From positions 62,001 through 126,000 of the forward strand of contig QJNS01000115.1 of the NCBI GenBank assembly GCA_004154925.1: a DNA stretch of 64,000 nt, read 5' to 3'. Made by a program: the position numbers and the translations under genes. The notes under the pieces are model-generated. The model was given only the letters and a program-made list of their open reading frames with translations. It did not search any database and had not been told where the DNA came from. The stretch comes from Monosporascus cannonballus. Taxonomy: Eukaryota; Ascomycota; Sordariomycetes; Xylariales. Shown piece by piece: positions 27,180-39,400 of this stretch; position 1 is the first letter of the stretch, and each line of letters starts with the position of its first letter.

Positions 27180-30100
27180 AAGAAATATTTAATACTGTCA
27201 AAATATCGACCAATATTTAGGAAACCCTTATTTAGCAGCTTTAAGTTCAAATTTAGGAATTGGAAAAAAAATTCGACAACTTAAAGCTACGCCACCTGCC
27301 CAACCCTTTCTTGCCCGAATAAAGTTCAAAAAGCCGGAGCCTTATAATAAAAAAGGTAACTCTTAAATTTTCCTAATTCAGGTAGGAATTTACTTTTGCT
27401 TCTTAGATTGTAATAATTTAACGGATATGGTTTTAACAATAAAAGCATACCTAATAGGAAATACGGCTAATTAATTTAAACCTATTATAAGAAATTTTTT
27501 GGAAATAAAAAAACAAATAAAAAAAATTTTATTAACGAAATCTTTTTAATTTATATTAATTTGGAAAATAAAGTACGCAATAATTTTGGCAATCCGGATA
27601 AAAAACGATCGGCAGCTTAATAATTTTTATAATTCCGACAAAAGAAATCTGCGTCCAAATATGCCGTAATTTTCAAACCTTTTGCAGTTAAAGCAGGATG
27701 AAAAAATAACGAGGCCAATATCCTTATCGATATGTTTTATAAACGATTAAAAAATAATATAAAAAATAAAATTATTCGGATCGAATAACTAATTACCTTG
27801 GACCGGTATATTATAATAGTAATTAAAATTAATAATCGACAGTTTAAAAAACTATAGGAAAAAAAGGGATAATATGTCTTACGTTCGGGATATTACAAAT
27901 TTAACCAGGGAAAAAAAAAATATATTCCTTACTTTTTACGGAATAACGCCAGAACCTATGGAACTCGATATTACCCATAAATAAGATTGGAGCCAGATCA
28001 AATGCTTTAATTATGACAAAATAGAATAAAAGGCTTATAAATACAAAAAACCTAAAAAGCCACGGTAAAATAACTGGACCCTTATACCGGAAAAATAATT
28101 TACAAATAAATAAAAAAAACGATAATAAAATTATTGATGTAATTTAAGCCAAATATACATTAAGTTTACGACAAAAGGATTAATAAGGACTATTACGATA
28201 AAAAATTCGACGAAAAATAAGAAAAACTAAAAAGCTGGTTTAACAGGTATCGCGAATATAACAAGAAGTATTATAGGGATGGTTATATAAATACTAGAAT
28301 TAAATAAAAAAACTTTGTTCCGGAATACCCGATCGATACGGTAAAATACATGCCATATACTGTCGACGACGAGAATATCCTAATTATGAGAAATGGAAAT
28401 AACATATCCATATACAAATTACCCGTATGTATTACGAAGGATTCGAATTTCCGAACCGTATCGGACATAATAAAAACGACGAATAATAATATCGATAATT
28501 TCGAACTATAGTCCCAGGAAATGTCCAGCAGCTGGCCGAAACAAAACGTTAGCCCGAAAAAAAATAGTGCCCGCAGAAAAACCCTTTTTGTTATTATGGA
28601 TGGTATAATTACTAAACGGAAAAAAAGTTAATCCAACGTACGGTTAAAAAACATTATTAGAAAATTATTACAAACTTTTATTTTTAATTGGTATTTATTA
28701 TAGATCTTTAAAAAAATTATTAAAGAAAAAATACGTTAATTTACAGAAAATCTTTAGAACGACAGTCGAAATAACGCATAATAAGATATAATCGTAAATA
28801 TAAGAAAACAACTTATGTAATAAGAAAAGGAATTACAAAAAAATTAAAAGCAATTAATACGATTTAAAGGAATAATATGCCGGCAATAATAACAAATACA
28901 GCAATTCGACGCGCTAAATAAAGAAATATAAATAAGGCTCGATAAATTCGAATAAAAATTAAAAACAAATTATTTATAAAAAAGCCGTAAAATATCGAAA
29001 CCCAAAGGAATTAAAGAGAATTCCTAAAAAGGGCTTTAAATACGACGATAGGAAATATTAACAATCTTATTACTTTAAAAATACGAATTAAAACGTATTA
29101 ATATATTATTATAATAAATTGCGGAATTTTAGGCAGAAATTATATTGTACCGGATATGGTTAATAAATTTAAATTACCATAGAAATATAAATTAAAACTT
29201 TATATAACGACAAATGCCGAAAATTAGGAATATGTTTACGATAACAGAAAAATCATATTCGAAATTAATTATTTCGAGATTTTTGTTTAAGAACGAGATT
29301 AGATAATTAATTTCAATATCGTTTTATTTGGGAATTATAATATGATCTTAAGATTATTTTGGATACGTTAATACGAAGTTTTAATTAACGGCAAAATTAA
29401 CTAGGTAAAATTATTTTATTTTTGGTTAATAAATAAAAAGAAAAAAAATTAAAATCGTAATATTCGATTGATAATAGCAACGAATATAGGTATAAGGATA
29501 CGGTAAGTACCTTATTACTTAAAAGAATAAAATATAACAAAAAAAACGGATATTAAAAAAATACAATATATTGTTATTATTATTAAAACGAAATTAAAAT
29601 AATTGAATAACGATTTAAAATAATAAGAATAATAGCTTTAGAAATTAGAAAGTTTAATTAATATATTCTCGTAATATTATAAATATAAATAGCTTTTCAA
29701 AAAAGAACTTAATACGAAATTACCAGAATATAACGAATAAAATTATGAAATAATCTTTAAAAAAAGATTTTCGACAAAGTTTTACCTTATTTACAATTTC
29801 AGCGGAAACGAATTACGTATTTTCAGAAAATACCTAAAATATCGGCTATAAAAAGGATAGATTTAACTTTCGCAGTTACTAATAAAATACCCGATGTTTT
29901 TCGTACCAAAAAAAAACGAAAAATTACGATTTATAATTAATTATCGACAACTAAAAGATATTACTGTTAAAAATCAAATACTATTATCCTTAATTACAGA
30001 AATAGAAAACCGATTTTACGGAACCAAATGGTTTATAGCATTCGACCTTAAAGATAAATATAATTTTATCAGGCTTAAGAAAAAATACGAATAAAAAACA

Positions 30101-32494
30101 GATTTTTAAACGAAATACAAACTATTTAAGTATTTAGTTATATTAATAGGATTTATAAACGTATTAATAATCTTTTAACAAATAATAAATTATATGTTAC
30201 GGCAATACCTTACTATTTTCGTCGTTTGTTATCTCGACGATATTTTTATTTTTTCGAAAATAAAAAAATATACGTAAAATATATTTATAAAATTTTGTAA
30301 GTTTTATGAGATATAAGGTTATTTATTAATGTAGAAAAAGGTTAATTCCATATACAGGAAATAAAATATCTGGGACATATTATTATCCTAGGATATATTA
30401 GGATAGACCTTAAGAAAATCGTTATAATTACAAAATGGCAGACGTTAACGATAATTAAGGAGATATAGGTATTCCTTGGATTCGCCAATTATTACAGAAA
30501 ATTTATTCGAAACTTTAATAAAATAGTTATACCTTTAACGAATTTTACGAAAAAAGAAAAAGAGTTTAAATAGATACCAAATACGGAAAAAGCATTTTAA
30601 GATATCAAAAATGCGATTACCAGCGAACCAATATTAATCATATACGATTTAAACCGTCCCGTTAAACTAAAAACCGATATTTCGAATTACGCGTTAAATG
30701 CAGTAATCGGATATTAAGATAATTAAGACAAAATATACCTTATTATATTTTTTTCGTATAAATTAAAAAGAACCAAATTTAATTACGGTATTTCAAATAA
30801 AAGATTTATGGCTATTATTATAGTATTTCGGAAATTTAAGTATTTTTTAAAGGAAAACTTATACCAGGTTAAGGTTTATACGGATTATCAAAATCTTACA
30901 TAATTTAATACGACTAAGGAGCTTATAGAACGATAATTCCATTACGCGGAAAAATTGGCGAATTTCGACTTCGTTATTATTTATAAAAAAAATTAAAAAA
31001 TGGCAAAGCAAACGCTTTAAGTAAACGACCAGACCTTATGAAGAAATTAGTTAAAATTAGCTATATAGTTTTTGATATTATTACAAAAAGATATTTACGC
31101 TTACGACAAATTGCGACAATTCAGATAGTAGCTAGCAATATATATCAGAAAATCCAATAGTATAATAATAATTTCTCAGAAAACCAGAAAACGGACAAAA
31201 TACAAATATCAAAAAAATACCAAAAGGGTTTAGTACGAAAGATATACAAATATCAATTATACGGATCTTTATGGATTTATAAAACTTTAAAGAATTTTTA
31301 ACGCATATATTTTTTTCTTAACATAAAATTAACAGTATAAAAAATCATACGGTAATACGATATTTGCGCCAAAATAAAGATTCGACGACATAAGCTATAC
31401 GTAAAATTATAACCATTATTAATTGCAAAACGATTATAATATTTAGTTATATTCGATTTTATTACCAAATTTTTTAAATTAAAAAATCCAGTTACGGGAA
31501 TATATTACGATAACATTTTCGTAATCGTTAACCGATTTATTAAATTTTCTTATTTTTTACTAAATTATGAGAATATAAATGCCGAATAACTGGTATATAT
31601 TTTTTTAAATATATTTTTAACATATATAGATTATTAATAAAAATTATATTAAATAAAGAATTAATTTTCGTATCAAAATTTTCGCAAAGCCTTATAATAT
31701 AAATTAACCTAAATCTTAAATTATTTAACGTATTTCAACCGTAAACAAAACGAATAAATCAAACCTTAAAAGTTTACTTACAATATTATATTAATTACGA
31801 ATAAAATAACTGGGTTAAAAATTTACCGATTATTTAATTAGCTTATAATATTAATTATTACAAAAATATCAAAATAATAATTATGAATATAAATTTTAGT
31901 TTTATTTTAAGAGTTTATAGAAAAATATGCGATAACGGTTTAATTAATATTAAAGCAATCCTTACGTTAAAATAATTACGATAACTATATTAAGAAATAA
32001 AAACATAATTAGAATTCGTACGAAATTAAATAAGCAAATATTATAATTAAAAAAATTAAAACAATTAATTTTCGAAAAAGGGAAAATAGTTTTTTTCGTT
32101 ATAAAAAATATTTAAATAAAAGAATTTAGTAAAAATTTCGGTTTCAAATATATCGATCCATATAAAATTACCAAAACAATCTTAGAAAATAATTATTAAT
32201 TAGAACTTTTACCAAAAGTTAAAATGTATCCAATTCTTTATTTTTTTATTCGAATTAATAGCAAATATAATCAAAATATATACGTTATAGGATAATATGG
32301 AAATAAAAAACGAACAAATATACGAAATAAAGAAAATCCTCGATATGCGAAAATAAAACGGACCTATTTAGTACCTAATCAAATAGAAAAAATACCCAGA
32401 TTTTGAAAATACCTAAAAACGTGCCAAAAATCTTATTAGCGTTTAACGCTTATTAAAGAATTTTTACCAGCAACGGCGGAACCACCCGAAATAA
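27180..32494 (+). pseudogene. gag-pol of chromovirus copy 1
   Basis: Broken coding region of the retrotransposon. The gag part opens near 27180 (ELEKK, KFKKPEPYN). Protease: NCGILGRNYI near 29118 in a setting typical of fungal Gypsy proteases. Reverse transcriptase: an unbroken stretch at 29894-30094 with MFFVPKKN, LRFIINYRQL and WFIAFDLKD, then YLDD at 30230-30241 followed by IFIFS. RNase H region has KLKTDISNYALNAV (near 30660) and VYTDYQNL. An integrase core follows. A C-terminal chromodomain (YEIKKILDMRK, then YPDFENT) begins at 32312 in the same frame, and pol ends TAA at 32494. Almost all interruptions are TAA or TAG, consistent with RIP of CAA, CAG and TGG. The element cannot make its proteins. 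Confidence 0.88.
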
Positions 32495-32993
32495 TGGCAT
32501 CTTAATTTATAAGATTTAAGGAGGGAAACCGTTGGTATACTGCATTTTAATTAATAATATTTATCTTTCTTAAGGCTTAAATTTCAATTACGGATTTTGA
32601 TTTCAATTACGTAAAGTTGTTAGAATTATTTAAGAATTAAAGGGTACGATTAATAAATTTCGTACCTTAAGATTAATAATGCTGGCGTTAACGATATATA
32701 CAAAAAAAGTACGTAAAAGCTTTAGATAAGGATTTTTCGACTACTAGCTTTTCCTTTTTTAACCTTTTCGATTTTGCGATATGGCGATTAATTATAGAAA
32801 TAGGGATTTTTATCCCGTTATACGAATAACTTTGACGGATATATTCTTTATAACGAAAAACCCCAATTATTATTTGGTAATTAAACTGCTGAATAAAACA
32901 AAAAGAACAAGGTATCGTATCAAAACTTTCGAATTTAATTAAATTAGCCAAGGTAAGTCGTTATTCGAATTTGCGAAAACGATATTTGGATAT
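32436..32993 (-). pseudogene. Antisense Zn2Cys6-like ORF in copy 1
   Basis: Not a known retrotransposon product. On the strand opposite pol, one frame of 186 codons runs from an ATG position (now ATA, 32991-32993) to TAA at 32436-32438. Codons 32688-32951 are unbroken. Near the N-terminus the residues at 32820-32909 are C-SF-C-x6-Y-x8-Y-KE-Y-x6-Y. With Tyr read as RIP-mutated Cys (TGY to TAY) this is C-x2-C-x6-C-x8-C-x2-C-x6-C, the spacing of fungal Zn2Cys6 DNA-binding clusters. It is followed by a Lys/Glu-rich, coiled-coil-like stretch (SKRLKKEKLVVEKSLSK). The 3' end overlaps the last 59 nt of pol. Copies 2, 3 and 4 carry the same frame at the same place. Confidence 0.7.
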
Positions 32994-33080
32994 ACCGGAA
33001 GATATGTTGAAAAAATGCGGAAAAAGATTTACTAGAAAAAAAGAAATCTTGAGGGTAGGATTTTGGGAAAAGGGAGATCG

Positions 33081-33433
33081 TATTACGACTTGACCAATTA
33101 CGGCCTCCAGAAACGGTCGTAATAAAAAGGGCCAAAAAAATTATGTAAATTAGGTTACGTAATAGATTATTAATTTACTCATAGTAAGCTAATGAGCCGG
33201 ATTACCAATTTATTGATAGTGATCCAGTTAACAAAATAAGAATATATACGTTTATTATTTCTATAGTTTAGATAGCTTTAGCTTACAATATAACATCGTT
33301 ATCCAAGGTACCTTTGGCATTACGAAACGTAATAAGTTACTGTATTTATTATTCAGATTTCCACGATATTCCTGCCAATATAAACCCGTCGACTTACGGT
33401 TTAATAGTTGGTTAAACCCCATAGTTCGTTATA
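33081..33433 (+). repeat. 3' LTR of copy 1
   Basis: 353 bp, same length as the 5' LTR, starting TATTACGACT (RIP form of TGTTACGACC) and ending CGTTATA. It is preceded by a purine tract and followed by TSD TTATT. Confidence 0.9.
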
Positions 33434-35131
33434 TTATTATATTCTAATATAAAAAAATCGAATAATATTATATATTATTTAATAGTTTTTTTAGGATTTA
33501 GTAAAAACAAAATTTAAAAATTATTAAAATATATAAATATATTCATTATTAATTGTTTATAAATTATATATATATAATCGAATTCTCGGAATATTTATTT
33601 AAGTATTATTTCGAAATTATCATAAATAAAATATATATTAATATATATATAATAATAAAAAATTTACGTTTTTGAATATATAATAGTAAAATTTACTTTA
33701 TAAAAACCTTATAATATTAGAATTTTATCGAATAATTATTTAACTTAAAAACATTTATTTTTTAAATTAAAGCAAAATTTAATAAAATAATATATGTAAT
33801 AAAAAATAAAATATAGGAAATAACGCCGCAATTAATATAATTTGTACTAAAAATTAACTTAATCCCGTTATAATCTTTATATATATTTGAATTTTTTTTT
33901 AAATCGTTATATATTTTCCGAATATAATTGGCGTATTTTATTTCATTAAACGGTAATATTATTATTATAATAATTATATAATATTAAATATATAGAAATA
34001 AATAATTATAATTAAGAAATTTAACAATATTAAAAATTTACTAATATAAATTTAGCTTAATTAAAATTGAAAATATATATAAAAATATAAAATATAAGAA
34101 ATAAAGTAAAATTCGTATAGTAAATAATTACCGAATATATTATTAATATTAATAAGAAGTATATAAAGATTTATAATATACGAATAAAATTTATAAATAA
34201 TTAATAAATTATAAAAATATTTCAAGATAATATATATAATTAAACTTAAAATATATATATATTATCAAATGTAAATAAAACATTTAACGTTGTTTGTTTT
34301 ATAACGAAATAATAATATATATAAAAAAATTAATAACTATATCTAAATTATACAAAATTTACATTTTATTATAAATCCTTTTATATAATTTATAAAATTA
34401 TTTCGATTAAATATATATTAAATATAATTTTTATAATTATTTAATATATAATTAATACTATTTATTTAATTATAATTTTTCATAATTTTAAATATTTATT
34501 ATATTTTAATATATACGATTACGCTATTTATAATATAATAATTATTCATTAATGTTTTTTATTTACTATCCGAAAATTATATTATAATATGGATTTTTAC
34601 ATATTTTACGATATTATAAAGGTTCAAAACCTTTTACGGATATAATAAAGGTAATTTTTATTATATTTTTTAATAATATATTCCTAATAAATTTAAAAAC
34701 CTTTATTTATCCGGTTAAAGGCATTAAATTTGTTAATAATATCTTCGAAAATTAATTTGCCTTTAAAAAGTAATTTTAAAAATAAATAAGAAAATATCGG
34801 ATTAAAAAATAACTGAAATTAATATTAAAATAATTTGCGAAAAAATTAAACCTATTATATAATTTTAATTAAAATATTTTTATATTAATTAAATAATATT
34901 TATTTATTTTAAAATACAAAATAGTTGTTATTAAAAATATATATTATTCGTAATTAATTTCAAATACCAGATATATATTATATAGTTATATTAATATGGC
35001 GGAAAATTTAAAAAAAAATATTTTACGTTTTAATATTAATATAAAAATATATTAATTAAGAAACCTTCATAATTATTAAAAATTTAATAATTCGGTAATA
35101 TTACAAAAAATCTATATTACGCTATAAACAG

Positions 35132-35391
35132 AGAAAGCGCTACTAGCGTCGCCGCATTGGGCGGAAAGCGCCGCCATTTTTAAAGGCACCAGCAGCGCGG
35201 GGAAAGCCGTGACAAGAGGTCGAGGGCAGGTATTATATACTTGGCCAGGGACCACTTGCACCTGGGGTCCAGTTTCGGTCCCCTGCACCAGCGAGACGGC
35301 CAACTTCAGCATCTTTCGTTCTATTCCTGGTTCCTCGTCGTCCATAATAGATCCATCCCTTACCGCCCGAAGTTGGCGGACGCGAGCTGCT
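35132..35391. promoter_or_regulatory. GC-rich unique block, likely 5' region of the DUF3435 gene
   Basis: About 260 bp of GC-rich, unmutated DNA between the end of the inverted repeat and the first ATG of the broken DUF3435 gene. It may be that gene's promoter and leader. Open frames on both strands here (35112-35345 minus, 35209-35553 plus) have no recognisable content, and the plus one runs into an LTR. Confidence 0.4.
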
Positions 35392-35408
35392 ATGGCTGCT
35401 TTGCTTTA
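35392..35408 (+). pseudogene. DUF3435-family gene, first codons (fragment 1a)
   Basis: ATG at 35392 opens a frame (MAALL) cut after five codons plus two bases by chromovirus copy 2. If copy 2 and one CTTTA duplication are removed, the frame continues without shift into 42197 and on to 42801. This start is a proposal: it is the first ATG in the frame, but I cannot confirm it by homology because the extreme N-terminus of this family is variable. Confidence 0.45.
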
Positions 35409-35828
35409 TGTGACAGCTAGGCGGTTTAACCAACTATTAAACCTTAAGTCGACGGGTTTATGTTGGCAGGAATATCGTGAAAATCTAAGTAATAAATACA
35501 GTAACGTATTACGTCTCGTAATACCAAAAGTACCTTGGGTAACGATATTATAATGTAAATACTTAGTATTAATAAGTATTATAAATTAAAGTTATTTAAA
35601 TTATGGAATTAATGAATATATATATTCTTATTTTAGCTCAAAATGTTTAAACGGCTTAAACCCTTAAGATCGTTAAGCCCTTTAAGTTTTTTTGCTGACT
35701 TAAGGGGCTTAAGATACTTGGCGCTTTAAGACCTTTAAGCCAGTTACGTAATATTTGGCTTAGGTCGGAACTAACTTTTTCGTAATTCCAACTGTTTAAA
35801 AAAAAACTAAAACCGTTAGGTTATAATA
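35409..35828 (-). repeat. 3' LTR of copy 2
   Basis: 420 bp, read on the plus strand from TGTGACAGC to TTATAATA. It contains CTTAAGG/CCTTTAAG-type short inverted motifs in the U3 part. A pyrimidine tract on the plus strand (ATCTCCCTTTTTCC, the purine tract of the element) borders it. Confidence 0.9.
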
Positions 35829-35877
35829 TAATCTCCCTTTTTCCAGGATTTTTGTCCTTAAAAATTAAATTATTTAT

Positions 35878-36482
35878 TTGTTAGTTTCGGTAAATAAATT
35901 TCTTTTTTATATATTTATTATGTTAAGCCGAATTAAAAAATCTGGTTTCCGTAAACGTATTAACGTTTTAATTCTTTTAGAACGTATTAAACGTTTTGGT
36001 TTCAAAATATTATTTTGCTCCCGCTATAAAAAGAAAAATGCAAAATATAAAATTATTCGAAAATCTTTAAAATATGCGCGATATATTTATCATAAAGGTT
36101 TTTATAACGTTTTTGGTTTTTCGGCAGCCGAGCATAAAAAACTTTTTGACAAAAAAAACCGTTTAAAACGTAAAAAAAATAAGTTCGTAAAACATTACGC
36201 GCTACAGCCAACAAACTAAACCGTTTGCAAAAACAAAGGCGGTTGCTTCGTCGCCGTAATATGGAAATATTTCGTCACGGTATTTAAGGTACGGAAGCTA
36301 TGAAAGAATTTAAACGTTTTGAAAAGGAATAAAAATAATTAAAAGCTGTTATTATGGCTGTTACATTAGCACAAACTGTGGCTAACTGGCCCGATATCCC
36401 GGTTACTAACTGGTCGAGTTTTAACTGGGATACGCCCGTTACCGTTAATAAAAATTCTTTAATAGATATTAGGCGCCAATAA
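35878..36482 (+). pseudogene. Antisense Zn2Cys6-like ORF in copy 2
   Basis: Opposite strand to pol, between pol and the 3' LTR. Unbroken for 113 codons (35878-36219; a second ATG is at 35920); after one frameshift near 36200 it continues to TAA at 36480-36482. Residues at 36016-36105 are C-SR-Y-x6-Y-x8-Y-AR-Y-x6-Y, the same six-position spacing as copy 1, with only the first Cys intact. It is very basic (KKKNAK, RLKRKKNKF) and then coiled-coil-like (RLQKQRRLLRRRNMEIF). The tail is Trp/Asp/Asn-rich (NWSSFNWDTPV). Fungal Zn2Cys6 regulators often pair a cluster with a coiled coil and an acidic-aromatic activating tail, so a regulatory role is a reasonable inference. Three internal stops are TAA. 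Confidence 0.7.
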
Positions 36483-39400
36483 GATTTTTAACAAGTTCCA
36501 AGGTATTTTCGGAATTTAAATATTTTTTTTATTTAATTAGGTACTAGGTAAATCCGTTACATTTTTATATATTAAATATTTATTTTATTTCGTATACTTA
36601 TTTGTGTTTTATTTCCATATTATTTTATACAGTATATATTTTAATCGTATTTATTATTAATTCGAATAAAAAAACATAAAAATTTAAATGGAGTTTAATT
36701 TTTGGTAACAGTTTTAATTGGTAATTATTTTCTGAGATTTTCTTAGTAATTTTATATGGACCGATATATTTAAAATCGAATTCTTTGTTAAATCTTTTTA
36801 TTTAAATGTTTTTTGTAACGAAAAGAATTATTTCCTTTTTTTCGAAAATTAATCCTTTTAACTGTTTTTAATTTTAATACTTATTTATTTAATTTTATAC
36901 GAATTTTATTTTTATTTTTATTTTTTGGTATAATTATTATACTTAGTCCGACGTAAAAACTATTTTAATATTAATTAAACCGTTATCGCGTACTTTTTTA
37001 AAAATTTTTAAAATAAAACCAAAATTTACGTTCGTAAATACTATTATAATACTTTCGTAATAACTGATATTATAACATAATTAAATAATCGTTAATATTT
37101 TAATTTAATTATTTTATTTATAACTAATATAATATCGTAAATACGTTTTTAAAATTTGGTTTATTTATCTTATATATTTATTTATTTATGGTTTAAATAC
37201 GTTAAATGATGTATAATTTAAGCCGATCTATATTATAAAGGCTTATTAAAATTTTAATATAAATATTAATCCTTTATTTGATATAATTTTATTAATAATC
37301 CGTATATATTAAAAATATGTTTTAAAAAAATATATGCCAGTTATTTAGCGAGGATATTTTTATAATATAATAACAAATACGAAAATTTCGTAAATGGATT
37401 AACGATTACAAAAATATTATCGTAATATATTCCGTAATTAAATCTTTTAATACAAGAAGTTTAGTAATAAAATTAAATATTATTAAATATTATAGTAATT
37501 TTATAATTAATAATAATTATAAGTTTCCATATAGCTTATATTATCAAGCTTTTATTTTGGTACAAATATCGCATTGCCATATAAACCTTTATATTATTAA
37601 TTTCATTTTTTAAAAAAATATATATATTAAAGTTATTTTAGGGTTTTATAAATCTCTGGATATCCATGTAATTGATATTCGTATATTTCCCGTACTAAAT
37701 CCTTTTGATATCTTTCTGGAACTTATATCTTATCCGTTTTTTAGTTTTCTAGGAGATTATCGTTATATTATTAGATTTACTGATATATTTCGCAAAATAC
37801 TATCTGAATTATCGCAAATTTTTGTAAACGCAAATATCCTTTTATAGTAATATCAAAAATTATACGGCTAATTTTAACTAATTTCTTTTTAAAGTTTAGT
37901 TATTTGTTTAAAGTATTTATTTTGATATTTTTTGAACCTTTTTTATAGATAATAACGAAATCGAAATTTGCCAATTTTTCCGCGTAACGAAATTATCGTC
38001 CTATAAGCTTTTTGATCGTGGTAAATCGGATAAAATTTTGATAATCCGTATAAACCTTAACTTAATATAAATTTCCCTTTAAAAAATGCCTAAATTCCCG
38101 AAATGCCATAATAATGGCCATAAATTCTTTTTTTAAAATACCGTAATTAAGTTCGGCTTTTTTTTAATTTGTACGAAAAAAATGTAATAAGGTATAATTT
38201 TCTTTATTTATTTTATTATTTAATTACTGCGTTTAATACGTAATCTGAAATATCAGTTTTTAGCTTGACGGGGCGGTTTGGATCGTATATAATTAATATT
38301 AATTTGTTAATAATTGCATTTTTAATAACCTAAAATATTTTTTCCGTATTTAACGTTTATTTAATTTTTTTTCGTAAAATTTATTAAAAGTATAATTATT
38401 TTGTTAAAGTTTCAAATATATTTCTTATAGTAATTAACGAATTTAAGAAATACTTATATTTCTTTAATTATTATTGGTATTTGTTATTTTGTAATTGCAG
38501 CGATTTTGTTAAGGTTTATTTTAATATATTCTGGGGTAATTATGTATTCCATATATTCCACTTTTTATGTATAGAACTGATTTTTTTTACGTTAATCAAT
38601 AACTTTACGTTTTATAAAGCTTAAAAAACTTTATAAACGTATTTTATATGTATTTTTTCCGTCTTTGAAAAGATAAGAATATCGTCGAGATAGCAAACGA
38701 CGAAAATATCGAGATATTTTCGTAATACGTAATTTACCATCCACTGAAAGGTTGTTAGTACGTTCGTAAATTCCATTAATATAACCAAATATTTTAATAA
38801 TCCGTTTTTCGTTTTAAAGATTATTTTTTATTTGTTTTGTTTTTAATTTTAATAAGGTTATATCCATTTTTAAAATCGAATATTATGAATTATTTTGTTC
38901 CGTAAAATTAATCTTTTATTTCCGTAATTAAAGGTAATAGTATTCGATTTTTAATTATAATATCGTTTAGTTATTAATAATTAATTATAAGTCGTAATTT
39001 CCTATTTTTTTAAGTATAAAAAATATCGGGTACTTTGCTGGTAATTTCGAAAGTCGAATCTATCTTTTTTTTAGCCGATTTTTCAAATATTTTCTGAAAA
39101 TGCATAATTCGTTTTTATTAAGATTGTAAATGGGGTAAAACCTTGTTAAAGAATTTTCTTTAAAAATTATCTTATAATCTTATTTGCTATATTTTAATCA
39201 TTTCTTATTAAATTTTTTTTTGAAAAGCTGTTCGTATTTATAATATTATGGTAATATATTAATTAGATTTTCTGATTCCTTAAGTTACTGTTCTTATTAT
39301 TCCAGATCGTCTTTAATTATTTTAATTTTGTTTTAATAATAATAACAATACGTTATATTTTTCTTTAATACCCGCTTTTTTTATATTTTGTTCCTTTAGG

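Larger units (their letters stand above)
26790..33433 (+). mobile_element. Chromovirus (Ty3/Gypsy) copy 1, complete, RIP-degraded
   Basis: Full-length LTR retrotransposon of 6,644 bp with two 353-bp LTRs and the target duplication TTATT (26785-26789 and 33434-33438). It inserted into the right arm of the giant inverted repeat, so it is younger than that repeat. Internal order is gag, protease, reverse transcriptase, RNase H, integrase and chromodomain on the plus strand, then an antisense frame, a purine-rich tract (GGGAAAAGGGAGA) and the 3' LTR. Its LTR type matches copy 3. Confidence 0.92.
22081..35131 (-). repeat. Right arm of giant inverted repeat (split by chromovirus copy 1)
   Basis: Reverse-complement partner of 15565-21932. 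It is continuous from 22081 to 26789, interrupted by the 6,644-bp retrotransposon, and resumes at 33434, where it continues the match to about 17230 going down to 15565. Removing the insertion and one TSD gives an arm of about 6.4 kb, equal to the left arm. It ends at 35131 against GC-rich unique DNA. Some stretches (around 22480-22540) are less mutated than the corresponding left-arm positions. Arm content is not identifiable by eye. Confidence 0.83.

Noticed and set aside
28283..28468. Hydrophobic 61-codon minus frame, also seen at 40387-40632 and 47817-48002
   Set aside because: It recurs at the same place antisense to gag in copies 1, 2 and 3 and follows the gag reading, so it is a shadow of gag, unlike the antisense frame near the 3' LTR, which has its own domain pattern.
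15565..35131. Interpretation as one Maverick-like element with very long terminal repeats
   Set aside because: The loop is only 148 nt and has no genes, so nothing could be the body of such an element. I call it an inverted duplication instead.
6291..35131. Fungal centromere
   Set aside because: AT-rich RIP-mutated repeats occur in some fungal centromeres, but they also form dispersed isochores, and nothing in the sequence alone distinguishes the two.
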